A stretch of 64,000 nucleotides of DNA, from contig NZ_FNSV01000005.1 of assembly GCF_900105905.1 (NCBI RefSeq), forward strand, positions 2,728,001-2,792,000, written 5' to 3'. A program made the position numbers and the translations under genes. The DNA is from Rhodococcus koreensis. GTDB taxonomy: Bacteria; Actinomycetota; Actinomycetes; Mycobacteriales; Mycobacteriaceae. Below are positions 10,992 through 20,815 of the stretch, one piece after another; position 1 is the stretch's first letter; each line of letters begins with the position of its first letter. The notes below the pieces were generated by a model. The model searched no databases. It was not told the DNA's origin and was given only the letters and a program-made list of their open reading frames with translations.

Positions 10992-12317
10992 CTAGGGGCG
11001 TCCCAGCCCACGATACGTCCATCCCGCATCACGCCACTGTTGCGGATCAAGACAATTCCGACCGTCGATGAGCACGCGCTTGCGCACCACCTCATTGAGA
11101 TCTTCGGGCTGTAGTTTTCTGAATTCAGGCCATTCTGTCAGCACTAGGATCACATCGGCGCCCTCGCAGGCATCGAATGCGGTCGTGGCGTACCCGAGCG
11201 TCGGAAATAGTGCCTGCGAATTCTCCATCGCTTTGGGATCATATACCGTCACTGCAGCGCCTTGCAGCTGAATTTGTCCTGCGACGTTGAGCGCCGGCGA
11301 GTCGCGCACGTCGTCTGAGTCGGGTTTGAACGCTGCTCCGAGTACTGCGACGCGCGCCCCGAGCAGTGACCCGCAGGCTTCCCGCGCCAGCTCGACCATG
11401 CGAGTGCGGCGCCGCATGTTGATGTTGTCGACCTCGCGCAGGAAGGTGAGAGCCTGATCTGCTCCGAGTTCACCGGCCCGTGCCATGAAGGCACGGATAT
11501 CTTTCGGGAGACAGCCTCCACCGAAGCCGACACCTGCATTTAAGAAGCGCCGACCGATACGAGCATCGTGGCCGATCGCGTCGGCCAACACTGTCACGTC
11601 TGCCCCCGCTGCCTCACATACCTCGGATATCGCGTTGATAAACGAAATCTTGGTGGCGAGAAAGGCATTCGCTGATGCCTTCACAAGTTCAGCTGTCGCC
11701 AGATCAGTGACGAGAAATGGGATGTCTTCGTCGAGGAGTTTTGAATAGACGTCGCGCGCTACTTCCTCGGCCCGACCGGGGCGGTCGCGGTCGACTCCGA
11801 GGACTAAGCGGTCTGGGTGCAGCGTGTCTTGGACAGCAAACCCCTCGCGGAGAAATTCAGGGTTCCAGGCCACCTCGAGGCCCTCGCCAGCTGGCGATAG
11901 CTCGCGCGCCAGTACAGCCAGACGCTCAGCCGTGCCCACGGGAACGGTGGACTTACCGAAGATCACCGCCGGACCGGAAATCAGCGGCGCAAGGGTGGTA
12001 ACCACGGCATCGACGTACTTCAGGTCGGCGGCGAATTCTCCCTTCTTCTGCGGGGTGCCGACTCCGAGGAAGTGGACGTCGGCAAAAGCCGCAGCCTCGT
12101 CGTATGAGGACGTGAAACGCAACCGTCCTGCAGCAATGTTGCGTTGCAACACCTCTTCCAGCCCCGGCTCGTAGAAGGGCACCTCGCCGGATTCGAGCTT
12201 GGCTAGTTTTGCCGGGTCGACGTCCACACCGAGGACGTCATGCCCAAGTTCCGCCATACAGGCGGCGTGGGTGGCCCCTAGGTAGCCGGTCCCGAATACA
12301 GCAATGCGTGTGGTCAC
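10992..12317 (-). CDS. ugd: UDP-glucose 6-dehydrogenase
   Basis: This enzyme oxidises UDP-glucose to UDP-glucuronate with two NAD+ and supplies glucuronic acid for the exopolysaccharide. The 441-aa protein has an N-terminal Rossmann motif (IAVFGTGYLGATHA), VGTPQKKGE, KSTVPVGT, the central-helix segment ELVKASANAFLATKISFIN and the catalytic loop GFGGGCLPKD with Cys at about 269. Length and order match the UGD family. It starts at GTG 12317 and lies 51 bp after fcl in the same direction. Together with gmd and fcl it forms a nucleotide-sugar module typical of fucose- and glucuronate-containing polymers. Confidence 0.95.
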   Translation of the reverse strand: MTTRIAVFGTGYLGATHAACMAELGHDVLGVDVDPAKLAKLESGEVPFYEPGLEEVLQRNIAAGRLRFTSSYDEAAAFADVHFLGVGTPQKKGEFAADLKYVDAVVTTLAPLISGPAVIFGKSTVPVGTAERLAVLARELSPAGEGLEVAWNPEFLREGFAVQDTLHPDRLVLGVDRDRPGRAEEVARDVYSKLLDEDIPFLVTDLATAELVKASANAFLATKISFINAISEVCEAAGADVTVLADAIGHDARIGRRFLNAGVGFGGGCLPKDIRAFMARAGELGADQALTFLREVDNINMRRRTRMVELAREACGSLLGARVAVLGAAFKPDSDDVRDSPALNVAGQIQLQGAAVTVYDPKAMENSQALFPTLGYATTAFDACEGADVILVLTEWPEFRKLQPEDLNEVVRKRVLIDGRNCLDPQQWRDAGWTYRGLGRP

Positions 12318-12368
12318 TACGATCTCACATTCAGGGGAATTGGCCTGCGATCAGAACGGATGACTCAT

Positions 12369-13340
12369 TCAGCTGCGCACAACGTTCACGTGGTCTCGGT
12401 ACCACGCAATCGTTGATGCGATCCCCTCGCGGAGACCGATGCTGGGTTCCCAACCGGACTCACGCAGCATAGTGATATCGAGCAGCTTCCGGGGCGTACC
12501 GTCGGGCTTTGATGTATCCCATTCGATTCGGCCGGTGTAGCCAACTTCTTCGGCCACGATTTGTGCGACTTCTTTGATTGTCGAGTCTCGGCCGGTGCCC
12601 ACGTTCACCTGATCAGGGCCGTCGTAATTCTCGAGAAGGTGGAGGCATGCCGATGCCATGTCGTCCACATGCAAGAACTCGCGGCGCGGTGAGCCTGTGC
12701 CCCAGTTCGTAACGGCCTCGGTTCCCTCGCGACGGGCTTCGTCGTAGCGACGAATAAGTGCGGGCAGCACGTGCGATCCCTGCGGTGAGAAGTTGTCACC
12801 TTGCCCGTACAGGTTCGTCGGCATGGCGGATATCCAAGGAAGTCCGTACTGGCGCCGCACCGCCTGGATATGCAGAATGCCAGCGATCTTCGCGATTGCG
12901 TAGGCATCGTTTGTAGGTTCGAGGTGGCCAGTCAGGAGGTACTCCTCCTTAATCGGCTGAGGGGCAAGCTTGGGGTAAATGCAGGACGATCCGAGGAAGA
13001 GCAGGCGCTCGACGCCGTGTTCCAATGCCGCGTCGAGGACGTTCAGTTGGATGCGCATGTTCTCGGAGAGGAAGTCGACGGGGTACGTATTGTTCGCCAT
13101 GATTCCGCCGACCTTCGCTGCAGCGAGCACGACGTTGCGAGGCTTCTCGGTTGCGAAGAAGCCGAAGACGGCATCCCTGTCACGCAGATCGACTTCACTG
13201 GATGAACGCCCGATCAGGTTGTCGAAGCCCTTCGCCACAAGCTGACGCCAGATAGCTGAGCCAACCAGACCCCGGTGACCGGCGATGTAGAACGGCGTCG
13301 CCCGATCCAACCGCTGCGGCACGAAGGTGTCGGAAATCAC
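12369..13340 (-). CDS. fcl: GDP-L-fucose synthase (GDP-4-keto-6-deoxymannose epimerase/reductase)
   Basis: This enzyme converts GDP-4-keto-6-deoxy-D-mannose to GDP-L-fucose using NADPH. The 323-aa SDR-family protein shows the cofactor loop [16 protein letters not shown], the Ser in [10 protein letters not shown], the Tyr/Lys pair in [11 protein letters not shown], and family-specific [12 protein letters not shown] and [12 protein letters not shown] segments. The GTG start at 13340 overlaps the gmd stop by 4 bp, so the two are translationally coupled and act consecutively. A close alternative would be another extended SDR, but the pairing with gmd and the motifs make GDP-fucose synthase clear. 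Confidence 0.95.
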   Translation of the reverse strand: MISDTFVPQRLDRATPFYIAGHRGLVGSAIWRQLVAKGFDNLIGRSSSEVDLRDRDAVFGFFATEKPRNVVLAAAKVGGIMANNTYPVDFLSENMRIQLNVLDAALEHGVERLLFLGSSCIYPKLAPQPIKEEYLLTGHLEPTNDAYAIAKIAGILHIQAVRRQYGLPWISAMPTNLYGQGDNFSPQGSHVLPALIRRYDEARREGTEAVTNWGTGSPRREFLHVDDMASACLHLLENYDGPDQVNVGTGRDSTIKEVAQIVAEEVGYTGRIEWDTSKPDGTPRKLLDITMLRESGWEPSIGLREGIASTIAWYRDHVNVVRS

Positions 13341-14365
13341 AGGATTTCCCAGTCGGGATGCGCTGGCGAGTCAATCCAGGGTTTGCCCTCGTGCTTGAGC
13401 GCTTCAATGTCGGCATCGACCATGATTCTGGCGAGCTCGGGCGTATGCACCTGAGCCTTCCAACCCAGCTTCATCTCAGCCTTGCTCGCGTCACCGATCA
13501 ATGCATCGACCTCCGTGGGACGAAGGTAACGCTCATCGAAACGCACGTGGTCTTCCCAATTGAGACCCGCATGATCGAACGCCACCGTCAAAAAGTCTCG
13601 AACCGAGTAGTTTCCCCCAGTCGCGAGGCAGTAGTCGTCCGGTTCGTCGGCCTGCAACATTCGCCACATACCTTCGACGTACTCGGGGGCGTAGCCCCAG
13701 TCACGGACCGCATCGAGGTTGCCCATGTAAACGTGGTCCTCAACTCCGGCCCTGATTCGCGCAACGGCCCGCGTGATCTTGCGGGTCACGAAGGTCTCAC
13801 CGCGACGAGGCGACTCATGATTGAAAAGGATGCCGTTGACTGCAAAGATGCCGTACGCCTCGCGGTAGTTCTTTGTCACCCAATAGGAGTAGACCTTCGC
13901 AGCGCCGTAGGGAGAGCGAGGGTAGAAGGGAGTTTCCTCGTTCTGCGGAGGCGGTGTCGCTCCAAACATTTCGGAGCTCGATGCCTGATAGAACTTGCAG
14001 TCCAAACCCGCCAACCGGACGGCTTCGAGGAGTCGGATGGATCCAACCCCAGTCGTGTTACCAGTATGTTCCGGTTCATCGAAGCTCACGCGGACGTGGG
14101 ACTGTGCAGCGAGGTTGTAAACCTCGTCCGGGCGAATCCCAGCCAACAACGTCACAAGGCGGGCTCCATCGCTTAGGTCGCCGTAGTGCAGGAAGAGCTT
14201 CGCGTCGGGGTCGTGCGGATCGACATACAAGTGCTCTATCCGCGAGGTGTTGAACGTCGACGAACGACGAATCAGCCCGTGCACCTCGTAACCTTTTCCG
14301 AGGAGAAGCTCCGCCAAGTACGAACCGTCCTGCCCCGTGATGCCTGTGATTAACGCCCGCTTCAT
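13337..14365 (-). CDS. gmd: GDP-mannose 4,6-dehydratase
   Basis: Dehydrates GDP-D-mannose to GDP-4-keto-6-deoxy-D-mannose, the first step to GDP-L-fucose. The 342-aa protein has [19 protein letters not shown] (NADP-binding loop), [14 protein letters not shown], the catalytic Tyr/Lys region [31 protein letters not shown] and the [14 protein letters not shown] signature of GMD enzymes. The ATG at 14365 has GGAG 7 bp upstream. It is the first gene of the minus-strand nucleotide-sugar group and diverges from the glycosyltransferase operon. Its substrate GDP-mannose can be made by ManB and ManA encoded further along. Confidence 0.96.
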   Translation of the reverse strand: MKRALITGITGQDGSYLAELLLGKGYEVHGLIRRSSTFNTSRIEHLYVDPHDPDAKLFLHYGDLSDGARLVTLLAGIRPDEVYNLAAQSHVRVSFDEPEHTGNTTGVGSIRLLEAVRLAGLDCKFYQASSSEMFGATPPPQNEETPFYPRSPYGAAKVYSYWVTKNYREAYGIFAVNGILFNHESPRRGETFVTRKITRAVARIRAGVEDHVYMGNLDAVRDWGYAPEYVEGMWRMLQADEPDDYCLATGGNYSVRDFLTVAFDHAGLNWEDHVRFDERYLRPTEVDALIGDASKAEMKLGWKAQVHTPELARIMVDADIEALKHEGKPWIDSPAHPDWEIL

Positions 14366-14846
14366 ACTTGCTCCAGACTCTTCTCTTGACCACCGTGGTC
14401 GGACGGTAGCCTAGTTCCACCGCAGGTCATGTGCGACAGATGGTATCGCCCTTCGAACCTCGTCTCTCACCATCCATCGCTCAAGCAGTTCGACGGCAGC
14501 GTGGTGCAGAACCCGAACTATGTCTGAGATTTGGACCGCTGTGGGACATATAAATGCCGGTCCTAGGCAAGATCTCACCACAGACTAGTCGATTCCACTC
14601 GTGATGAGACCGCGGCGTTGAGCCAAAGCGCCCCAACCGCATGCAGGCTACGTGCGCCACGCCCACAAACGACCCACCACTGCAGGGACCAGCCGATCGA
14701 AACGCACTATGCCGCTACAACGACCCTCCACGCCACACTGCCCGCTCGGTCTGGCCACCCATGACGCGACAGCATCCCGGCGTTACCACTCTCGGGCGCC
14801 GTTGGGAGTAGGCGCCACAACGGGAATCGAACTAAGCTGACGACCC
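14366..14846. other. Divergent intergenic region inside the EPS locus
   Basis: 481 bp between gmd (-) and the first glycosyltransferase (+). It should hold both promoters. A TAGGCT sequence on the minus strand about 45 bp before the gmd ATG could be a -10, but no convincing -35 accompanies it. No ORF with coding-like composition is present. A T-arm-like string at 14821-14832 is not part of a complete tRNA. Confidence 0.5.
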
Positions 14847-16109
14847 GTGACCCCTAGACCGCTCCGCCTAACCCTCCTTGGCCTAAACTACACCCCCGAG
14901 GTGACGGGTATCGCTCCTTACACAACGGGATTGGCGCGTGGATTGGCTAGATCCGGCCACGACGTTCGTGTCGTAACTGGATTCCCACATTATCCGGCAT
15001 GGAAAGTGGATGCGGAATATACCGGCATGACACGAAACGAACAATGCGACGGCGTCAATATTCGACGAGTTCGTCAGTACACGCCAAGTGCCCCAAACAA
15101 TGCAAATCGCATTTTACTCGAGGGCACATTTGGACTTAGAGCCGCAACACAGAATTGGGACAACCCGGATGTCATCGTCTGCGTGACGCCTGCACTCATT
15201 TCGGCGGCAATGATCGTCGCTCGTGCACGTGTCGCGGCCAAAAATCGCCCAGGTATCGGCATTTGGGTTCAGGATCTCTATAGCAGGGGAATAATCGAGA
15301 CCTCTTCCGCTCCCCACGCTTTTGCACGCGGAGCGCACGCATTCGAGTCGGCAACTCTACGAGCGGCCGACGGTATCGCCGTTATCCATGAACGATTTCG
15401 TCAGCATCTGTGCTCCGAGCTATCGGTCGATGATTCGAAAATCGATGTAATAAGAAACTGGACGCACGTGAAAAGCGGTGCAGTGCGCGATGCGCTCGCG
15501 ACTCGCCAGCTACTTAATTGGAATCCAACTGAAACGGTCGTACTGCACGCAGGAAATATGGGCGCAAAACAAGGACTAGAGAACGTTGTGGAAGCCGCGC
15601 GTCTAGCAGAAAACACATCCGAGAATATCCGCTTTGTTCTTCTGGGAGACGGAAATCAGCGCGCGAAATTAGAGCATCTCGGCTCCTCGATCCCCAACCT
15701 TCAGTTCGTCCGCCCCTTGAACGATTTTGACTTCAGATCCGCACTGAATGCTGCCGACATGCTGCTGGTCAACGAGCTGCCGCATATAACTGATATGGCG
15801 GTTCCTAGCAAGTTGACGACTTACTTCGCGACTGGCAAATCGGTCGTGGCGGCGACCAACGAGCACAGCACAACCGCCCAAGAGATCAAAGCATCCGGCG
15901 GTGGCATAATCGTGCCTCCAGGTGACCCTGCCCGACTCCTTTCCGCGGTCATCGAATTGGCTGCCAATCAGCCACTCGCCACTGAGTTAGGAAAGAAGGG
16001 GCTTCAATTCCACGCGAATAATTTGAGCGAAGAAGCTGCTCTTGACAAATTCGATCGATGGGTAAACCGCCTTGCTGCGCGAAACAGCCTCAGGAGAACG
16101 TCCGCATGA
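14847..16109 (+). CDS. WcaI-like GT4 glycosyltransferase
   Basis: A 420-aa GT-B fold glycosyltransferase resembling WcaI of colanic acid synthesis. The N-terminus LLGLNYTPEVTGIAPYTTGL and the following VVTGFPHYPAW are characteristic of that group. Mid-protein IRNWTHV and TVVLHAGNMGAKQGLENVVEAA, and the C-terminal donor region VPSKLTTYFATGKSVVAA, match family 4. It probably adds one sugar to the lipid-linked repeat unit on the cytoplasmic face. It starts at GTG 14847 with no obvious Shine-Dalgarno and is followed by a 4-bp overlap with the acetyltransferase. Base composition is clearly more AT-rich than the flanking nucleotide-sugar genes, as expected for a variable polysaccharide region. Confidence 0.88.
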   Translation: MTPRPLRLTLLGLNYTPEVTGIAPYTTGLARGLARSGHDVRVVTGFPHYPAWKVDAEYTGMTRNEQCDGVNIRRVRQYTPSAPNNANRILLEGTFGLRAATQNWDNPDVIVCVTPALISAAMIVARARVAAKNRPGIGIWVQDLYSRGIIETSSAPHAFARGAHAFESATLRAADGIAVIHERFRQHLCSELSVDDSKIDVIRNWTHVKSGAVRDALATRQLLNWNPTETVVLHAGNMGAKQGLENVVEAARLAENTSENIRFVLLGDGNQRAKLEHLGSSIPNLQFVRPLNDFDFRSALNAADMLLVNELPHITDMAVPSKLTTYFATGKSVVAATNEHSTTAQEIKASGGGIIVPPGDPARLLSAVIELAANQPLATELGKKGLQFHANNLSEEAALDKFDRWVNRLAARNSLRRTSA

Positions 16110-16702
16110 ATAATGATTCAACACGGCGCTGTGCCAATTCCGATCGCGACCTATCTCAATTTGTTGGCTTTGGGTATGACAAAGGGCGCGGGAAAATTGC
16201 ACAGGTCAGCTGGATGACCGTCTCAGGGCTTATCTTCATGCGCTGGTGGTGCCCTAACACCGTCCGACTTGCAATTCTGCGCCTCTTCGGCGCCTCCGTC
16301 GGACGCAATGTCCTTATCCGACATCGCGTGCGGATTCATTGGCCTTGGAAGCTATCGATAGATAAAAATTCCTGGATAGGCGAGGGGGTGTGGATACTAA
16401 ACCTGGAGCCTGTGACAATTGGCTCCAACGTTTGCGTATCCCAAGACGTGTTCCTATGCACTGGAAGCCACAAATTTAGTTCACCTTCGTTCGAGTTCGA
16501 CAACGGATCGATAGTCATTGAGGACGGAGCATGGCTCGCAGCGCAGAGCACCATTCTTCGCGGCGTGAGAATCGGCAACAATTCTTTAATTGGAGCAAAA
16601 ACCCTAATCTTCAAGGACGTACCAGCGCGATGCCGCGTTCTCGCTCCAGGCGCCAGTCATACCGCCACCCCCCCGAAACCCGCAAATGAGGGCCCAGCGT
16701 GA
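16106..16702 (+). CDS. WcaF-like putative O-acetyltransferase (left-handed beta-helix)
   Basis: A 198-aa LbH-type acyltransferase. The ATG at 16106 (CAGGAG at 16091-16096) is preferred to an earlier in-frame ATG at 16058, because it gives the usual length and an ATGA overlap with the upstream gene. Hexapeptide-repeat turns are visible in LFGASVGRNVLIRHRVRIHW, KNSWIGEGVWILNLEPVTIG and GVRIGNNSLIGAKTLIFKD; CTGSHKFSSPSFEF supplies the catalytic-type His region. It resembles WcaF of colanic acid synthesis, so it likely O-acetylates a sugar of the repeat unit from acetyl-CoA. Confidence 0.85.
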   Translation: MNNDSTRRCANSDRDLSQFVGFGYDKGRGKIAQVSWMTVSGLIFMRWWCPNTVRLAILRLFGASVGRNVLIRHRVRIHWPWKLSIDKNSWIGEGVWILNLEPVTIGSNVCVSQDVFLCTGSHKFSSPSFEFDNGSIVIEDGAWLAAQSTILRGVRIGNNSLIGAKTLIFKDVPARCRVLAPGASHTATPPKPANEGPA

Positions 16703-17820
16703 AGATTCTGCATGTCCTAACTCTCATGTCACCATTTGGGGAGTACGGCGGGCCGGCACGGGTGTCCCTTAATCAACTAAATGAACTCCAGTCCCGCGGA
16801 CATAGCGTCACGCTAGCGGCAGGACATCGGGGCTATGACCGCTTACCGAAAAGCGCAGATACCGTTCCACTACAACTATTCGGTGCTTATGCCGTTCACA
16901 AGCGACTTGGATTTGCCGGTTTAGCTGCGCCCGGCTTGCTTGCTTGGATAGCCCGTCACCACCGCGATTTCGATGTTGTTCACGTCCATCTCGCTCGGGA
17001 CCTTGTAACGTTGCCTGCCGCTCGCCTCGCGCTGGCACTCGGCCTACCGGTGATCGCGCAGACGCACGGAATGATCATCCAAACGAACAAAGCTGTCGCT
17101 AGGCCACTGGATTTCCTTCTAACACGCCCTACCCTTCGGGGATCCAAAGAAGTTCTCTGCTTAACAACAAATGAAGAACTCAGCATTAAGTCCGTCTCTC
17201 GGTCCCGCGCTATCACCTCAATAATCAACAATGGTATTAAATCGCCCTCAATGACCCACCGATCACCCAACGTGGTTCCGGAGATTTTATTTCTCGCACG
17301 ATTGCAATCCAGAAAAAGGCCAACTGCATTTGTTGAACTCGCAAATATACTAAACGAGCGGGGTTACCAAGCAAAGTTTCGAATTGTTGGCCCAGATGAG
17401 GGCGAAGCCGGTCGTGTGGAGGAAATGATCGCCACTTCCGGTGCCGATATTGAATGGGAGGGCCCGATTCCCCCCGATATGACTGCTAGCCGTATGGAGC
17501 GATGCGACATATACGTTCTGCCCTCAATAAACGAGCCATATCCAATGACCGTAATTGAAGCGATGGCACTCGGCAAGCCTGTGATTATTACCGACAGCTG
17601 CGGATTAGCCGATTTGATAACTGAGTCAGAATCAGGCATTGTCACGAATGAGAGTGTCAACGCAATTGCGGCCGCTGTCATAGACTTGCTCACCGACCAC
17701 AAAAAGAGGGTTCGTCTTGGTATGAGCGCGCGCAAGACGGCTACCGAGCAACTCAGCATCTCCGATACCGTCACCAATCTTGAACAAATCTACCAGCGGT
17801 CTGTGAGCAATAATGACTAA
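16699..17820 (+). CDS. GT4 family glycosyltransferase
   Basis: A 373-aa GT-B glycosyltransferase. The GTG at 16699 overlaps the previous stop by 4 bp. N-terminal MSPFGEYGGPARV is the acceptor-side loop typical of GT4 enzymes, VVHVHLARDL and AQTHGM follow, and the C-terminal nucleotide-sugar site reads EILFLARLQSRKRPTAFVEL, then LPSINEPYPMTVIEAMALGK with the E-x7-E motif. It most likely transfers one hexose or fucose residue to the growing lipid-linked oligosaccharide. Donor and linkage cannot be read from sequence. Confidence 0.88.
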   Translation: MKILHVLTLMSPFGEYGGPARVSLNQLNELQSRGHSVTLAAGHRGYDRLPKSADTVPLQLFGAYAVHKRLGFAGLAAPGLLAWIARHHRDFDVVHVHLARDLVTLPAARLALALGLPVIAQTHGMIIQTNKAVARPLDFLLTRPTLRGSKEVLCLTTNEELSIKSVSRSRAITSIINNGIKSPSMTHRSPNVVPEILFLARLQSRKRPTAFVELANILNERGYQAKFRIVGPDEGEAGRVEEMIATSGADIEWEGPIPPDMTASRMERCDIYVLPSINEPYPMTVIEAMALGKPVIITDSCGLADLITESESGIVTNESVNAIAAAVIDLLTDHKKRVRLGMSARKTATEQLSISDTVTNLEQIYQRSVSNND

Positions 17821-18916
17821 AGTAATCATCGTACAGCCGTACGTTCCGTCGTACCGTGTACCGTTCTTCTCTAAGCTAGTTAGTAAGCTTGCTGACTCTG
17901 GAATTTCATGCGAAATTCATGCGCAGCATCCGAGCGGCAGTCAAGCTCTTCGCGGTGATGCTGCACTACTCAATGAGTGGCAGGTCGAAAAGCCGACACG
18001 CTCGATCAGCATAGGCGGGATTTCTGTGCAGAAATCCTTGACTTGGCGCGATATCAAGTCCTCCGACGCAGTCGTCGTCGGTCTACTGGGTTCCTCGCCT
18101 GATACATATTTCAGTCTGGCAAGTCGACTTGTGCACAATCACAAGGTAGGGCTTTGGGGGCACATCGATTCATACGTTGCACCTTTCAATCGGTTCGACC
18201 AACTTCTCGAGCGATGGCAGATTAAGGCAGGCGACCACGTGTTTGCCTACACATCCGGCGGTCGCAGATACGCACTATCTGCCGGTGTGCCTGAATCGAG
18301 AATCACTACAGTCATGAATACGGTCGACACGTCATCTCTGATGTCAGAACTACGCACCCTCTCCGAGGGAGAGATCATGAACTTCCAGAGCAGGCACGGC
18401 CTAATAAAGGAAAAGACGTTTTGTTTCATTGGCGGGCTGGACCAGTCAAAGAGAATTGAGTTTCTTCAGAGAGCGTTAGACCGCCTGTGGATTATGGATC
18501 CAGAGATCAAGTTAATTGTTGGCGGAACTGGGGACCAAGAACATCTACTCCAACCGTCGATAACACGGGGACAAACCATCTCGCTAGGAATAGTAAAATC
18601 GCGCGAGAAGGCGTTGATGGGGTCATCCTCACGTGCCGTCGTAATGCCAGGCCGGATCGGCTTGGTCGCCGTAGAGGCATTAGCGCTCAATCTGCAAGTT
18701 CTGTCAGTGCGCGGTAGTTTCCATGCCCCTGAATTTGAGTATCTGGCAGAGGGAAGTTCACTGCTTTACAGTGACGACAGTTCAGACGCGTACGCAGATC
18801 TGGTCGCCAGTGTTGCACATACGCGTGAGGAAAACCACGATCCGTGGTTCTTTCCGAGCATGGATAGCATGGTGACCAACTTTCACGCGGGCGTTCTACG
18901 CCTAGTCGGGCGTTAA
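17813..18916 (+). CDS. Probable GT4-like glycosyltransferase
   Basis: A 367-aa protein overlapping the previous gene by 8 bp. N-terminal VIIVQPYVPSYRVPFFSKL is a typical acceptor-domain opening of GT-B enzymes, VGLWGHIDSY and VFAYTSGGRRYAL lie in the middle, and the C-terminal half has FIGGLDQSKRIEFLQRAL and MPGRIGLVAVEALAL, a weak version of the E-x7-E donor motif. It is probably the last sugar-adding enzyme of this plus-strand operon. It is less canonical than its neighbour, so its donor specificity is open. Composition is AT-rich and codon use is poorly biased. Confidence 0.75.
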   Translation: MTKVIIVQPYVPSYRVPFFSKLVSKLADSGISCEIHAQHPSGSQALRGDAALLNEWQVEKPTRSISIGGISVQKSLTWRDIKSSDAVVVGLLGSSPDTYFSLASRLVHNHKVGLWGHIDSYVAPFNRFDQLLERWQIKAGDHVFAYTSGGRRYALSAGVPESRITTVMNTVDTSSLMSELRTLSEGEIMNFQSRHGLIKEKTFCFIGGLDQSKRIEFLQRALDRLWIMDPEIKLIVGGTGDQEHLLQPSITRGQTISLGIVKSREKALMGSSSRAVVMPGRIGLVAVEALALNLQVLSVRGSFHAPEFEYLAEGSSLLYSDDSSDAYADLVASVAHTREENHDPWFFPSMDSMVTNFHAGVLRLVGR

Positions 18917-19858
18917 GCCTACGCGTGCCAACCTCATCGTATCTCTGGTCTCCTGACTAGAGACATCGTCGGCAAAACCGCGGTTGTTTCAGGTTGCACT
19001 CTCGTCAAAGGTTCATCACGCTCCCACACCTATGTGTGCAGCGGTCGAATTCTCGGCTCGCCGGATCGATTATCGGAGTCCGTGAATCAGCGTAGCGGTG
19101 GTCCGTAATCGCGTGTGCGGAGAGTCTGGCCTCAGACTTATGCCTTGCGCGGTGCGTTGTCGCGGCCGAGTGCGCACCAGCGACGATTTCGTCGAAGGGT
19201 CTTTCAATGCGGCGGCCTCACAGTACGAACCCGATCAGATTCGCTGGCTCCTCTCATTACACGTACAGGCCGGTTGAGGCCTACATCGATTAGCAGTGGG
19301 GCACCACTTTCCACGGCGCCTCAATCAGCCGCTGCGCCCGCTAGACCTATTCGTCGTGTCTTGCCGACCGTGGTGACCGGGGTGCAGCATTCGGCGGCTA
19401 GCCTGTTCGCAGTACTGTCCTGGCCGGCCCCTGCGCCGGGAGGAATACACGATAGTTCGATTCTGCGGTGGTCGCGCTTCAGGTGATATACAGCTTAAAA
19501 GAGCTCGGTTCGTCGATTCTATTGGGCGAACTGGACGTAGAGGACTCGTACTCGCGGCACCCGTTAGTGACGGCTATTTATGCGGCGGAGACGGCCGTGC
19601 TCGCACTGCCTGTGATCCGTTTGCAATCCGGAATGAGACCGTTGGGCATCACATTCGCGAGTGAGCCGACACCGCAACTGGCACCAACCTCGTTAACGGA
19701 GTGTTGAGACCTCCGGACAAAGTCAGGTACCCGTCGATACCGATAGCAGCACCGTTCACGGATACAATCCCCTCCGCCGACGATAAGCGTGCAATCAATC
19801 AGTCAGCCCACTGAATTGACGGTCCCGATTACGCCGATGCCCGTGCACCCAACCCAGA
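18917..19858. other. Long non-coding stretch between the two EPS operons
   Basis: About 940 bp between the convergent ends of the plus-strand glycosyltransferase operon and the minus-strand SGNH gene. Short ORFs exist (19115-19486, 19468-19707) but lack ribosome sites, third-position GC bias and any recognisable motif. It may be the remains of a lost gene, since nearby polysaccharide genes are tightly packed. Apart from the hairpin at its left end I see no ordered repeat. Confidence 0.5.
18942..18963 (+). terminator. Possible terminator after the plus-strand GT operon
   Basis: Stem TCTCTGGTC / GACTAGAGA around the loop TCCT, nine pairs including one G-U, 25 bp after the last glycosyltransferase stop. 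There is no U-tract, so this is a moderate call. Confidence 0.4.
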
Positions 19859-20614
19859 CTAAGCAGTCAAAGCTGCCCGAATATATGGCTCGATCCGATC
19901 TGCCAAATACTGATGCCCGTCATCTGTTGGATTTACACCGTCCTCCCCAATCAACGTAGTCTCTTCGCCGAAGAACCAGGATTCGGTCAGCGGGTCCACG
20001 AAGACAGCACCTGCGGCTTCCGCTTCGGATCGAAGCACATCGCGGATCGCCGTGATGGCTGGGGGAACGTCTCTGTTGGTCCAAGCCGGGCCTATCACAA
20101 CAAGCGTCGCGTTCGCGGCTGTCGACTTGATTTGCGAGTACGTCGCGTTTGCGGCCGAACGAACCGCCTGCACTGGTTGCCTTGTGTCGTTACGGCTTCC
20201 AAAAATCACCACAACTTTGTCGTAGGGATCTACGATCCGCGCAGCTTCGCCGGGAAACACGGTTCCCCTACTCCCCGGGTTCACATAACCCGATCCGCCT
20301 TGGCCCGACATAGTCATTCGGACGGGCATATTTGCTGAGTTCAGACGTAGCCTGATGATCTCGGTCCAGTTTCCAGCGCCATACCCTCCCATAGCGCTAC
20401 CACCAGTGTAGGAGTCGCCGATAACCGCCACCAGAGGCGCTGAATCGACGGGAGTCTTCGAAGCGGGCGTGTAGCTCGAAACGTAGTTGTCACGCGGCCT
20501 CAAGCTTCCGTTGTACGCGAAGCCAACGCCTACCACAACGGCCACTGCGGTCAGTAGGCTGGCAACAATAACGCGCCCGCTTATCTTGCGGGATACACCA
20601 ACGCGTCTAATCAC
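19859..20614 (-). CDS. SGNH/GDSL-family hydrolase with N-terminal membrane anchor
   Basis: A 251-aa protein. The GTG at 20614 (VIRRVGVSRK) with GGAG 7 bp upstream is preferred to a TTG at 20668. An N-terminal helix (VIVASLLTAVAVVVGVGFAY) anchors or exports it. SGNH blocks are clear: block I GDSYTGGSAMGG (nucleophile Ser), block II Gly in SGQGGSGYV, block III Asn in GSRND, block V DGVNPTDDGHQYLA with the Asp/His pair. Such enzymes often act as esterases or acetyl-transferring/deacetylating enzymes on extracellular polysaccharide. Within this locus, trimming or moving O-acetyl groups on the polymer is plausible, but inferred. Confidence 0.85.
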   Translation of the reverse strand: MIRRVGVSRKISGRVIVASLLTAVAVVVGVGFAYNGSLRPRDNYVSSYTPASKTPVDSAPLVAVIGDSYTGGSAMGGYGAGNWTEIIRLRLNSANMPVRMTMSGQGGSGYVNPGSRGTVFPGEAARIVDPYDKVVVIFGSRNDTRQPVQAVRSAANATYSQIKSTAANATLVVIGPAWTNRDVPPAITAIRDVLRSEAEAAGAVFVDPLTESWFFGEETTLIGEDGVNPTDDGHQYLADRIEPYIRAALTA

Positions 20615-20815
20615 ATTCGCTCCAGTTCGGAGGGTCAGGCTGTCTGGTGTTCGGCAGCTTAGTAGCAATAAACAGTCACGTAAAGCCTGCCAGATTTCTT
20701 AGTGGACCCCGACCGTTCGCCGGACGAAACCTCACACGAACGTTACAGGCATAGCGACAGAATTATCCACCGGGCAGCCCTCAAGAGTGAGCTCTTCCCA
20801 CGCGATAGCCACCAC

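Noticed and set aside
14821..14832. tRNA T-arm-like string (CGGGAATCGAAC)
   Set aside because: The pairing arms do not match and no acceptor, D or anticodon arm can be built on either strand.
19115..19707. Two small plus-strand ORFs in the EPS gap
   Set aside because: No start signals, no codon bias, no motif; not supported as genes.
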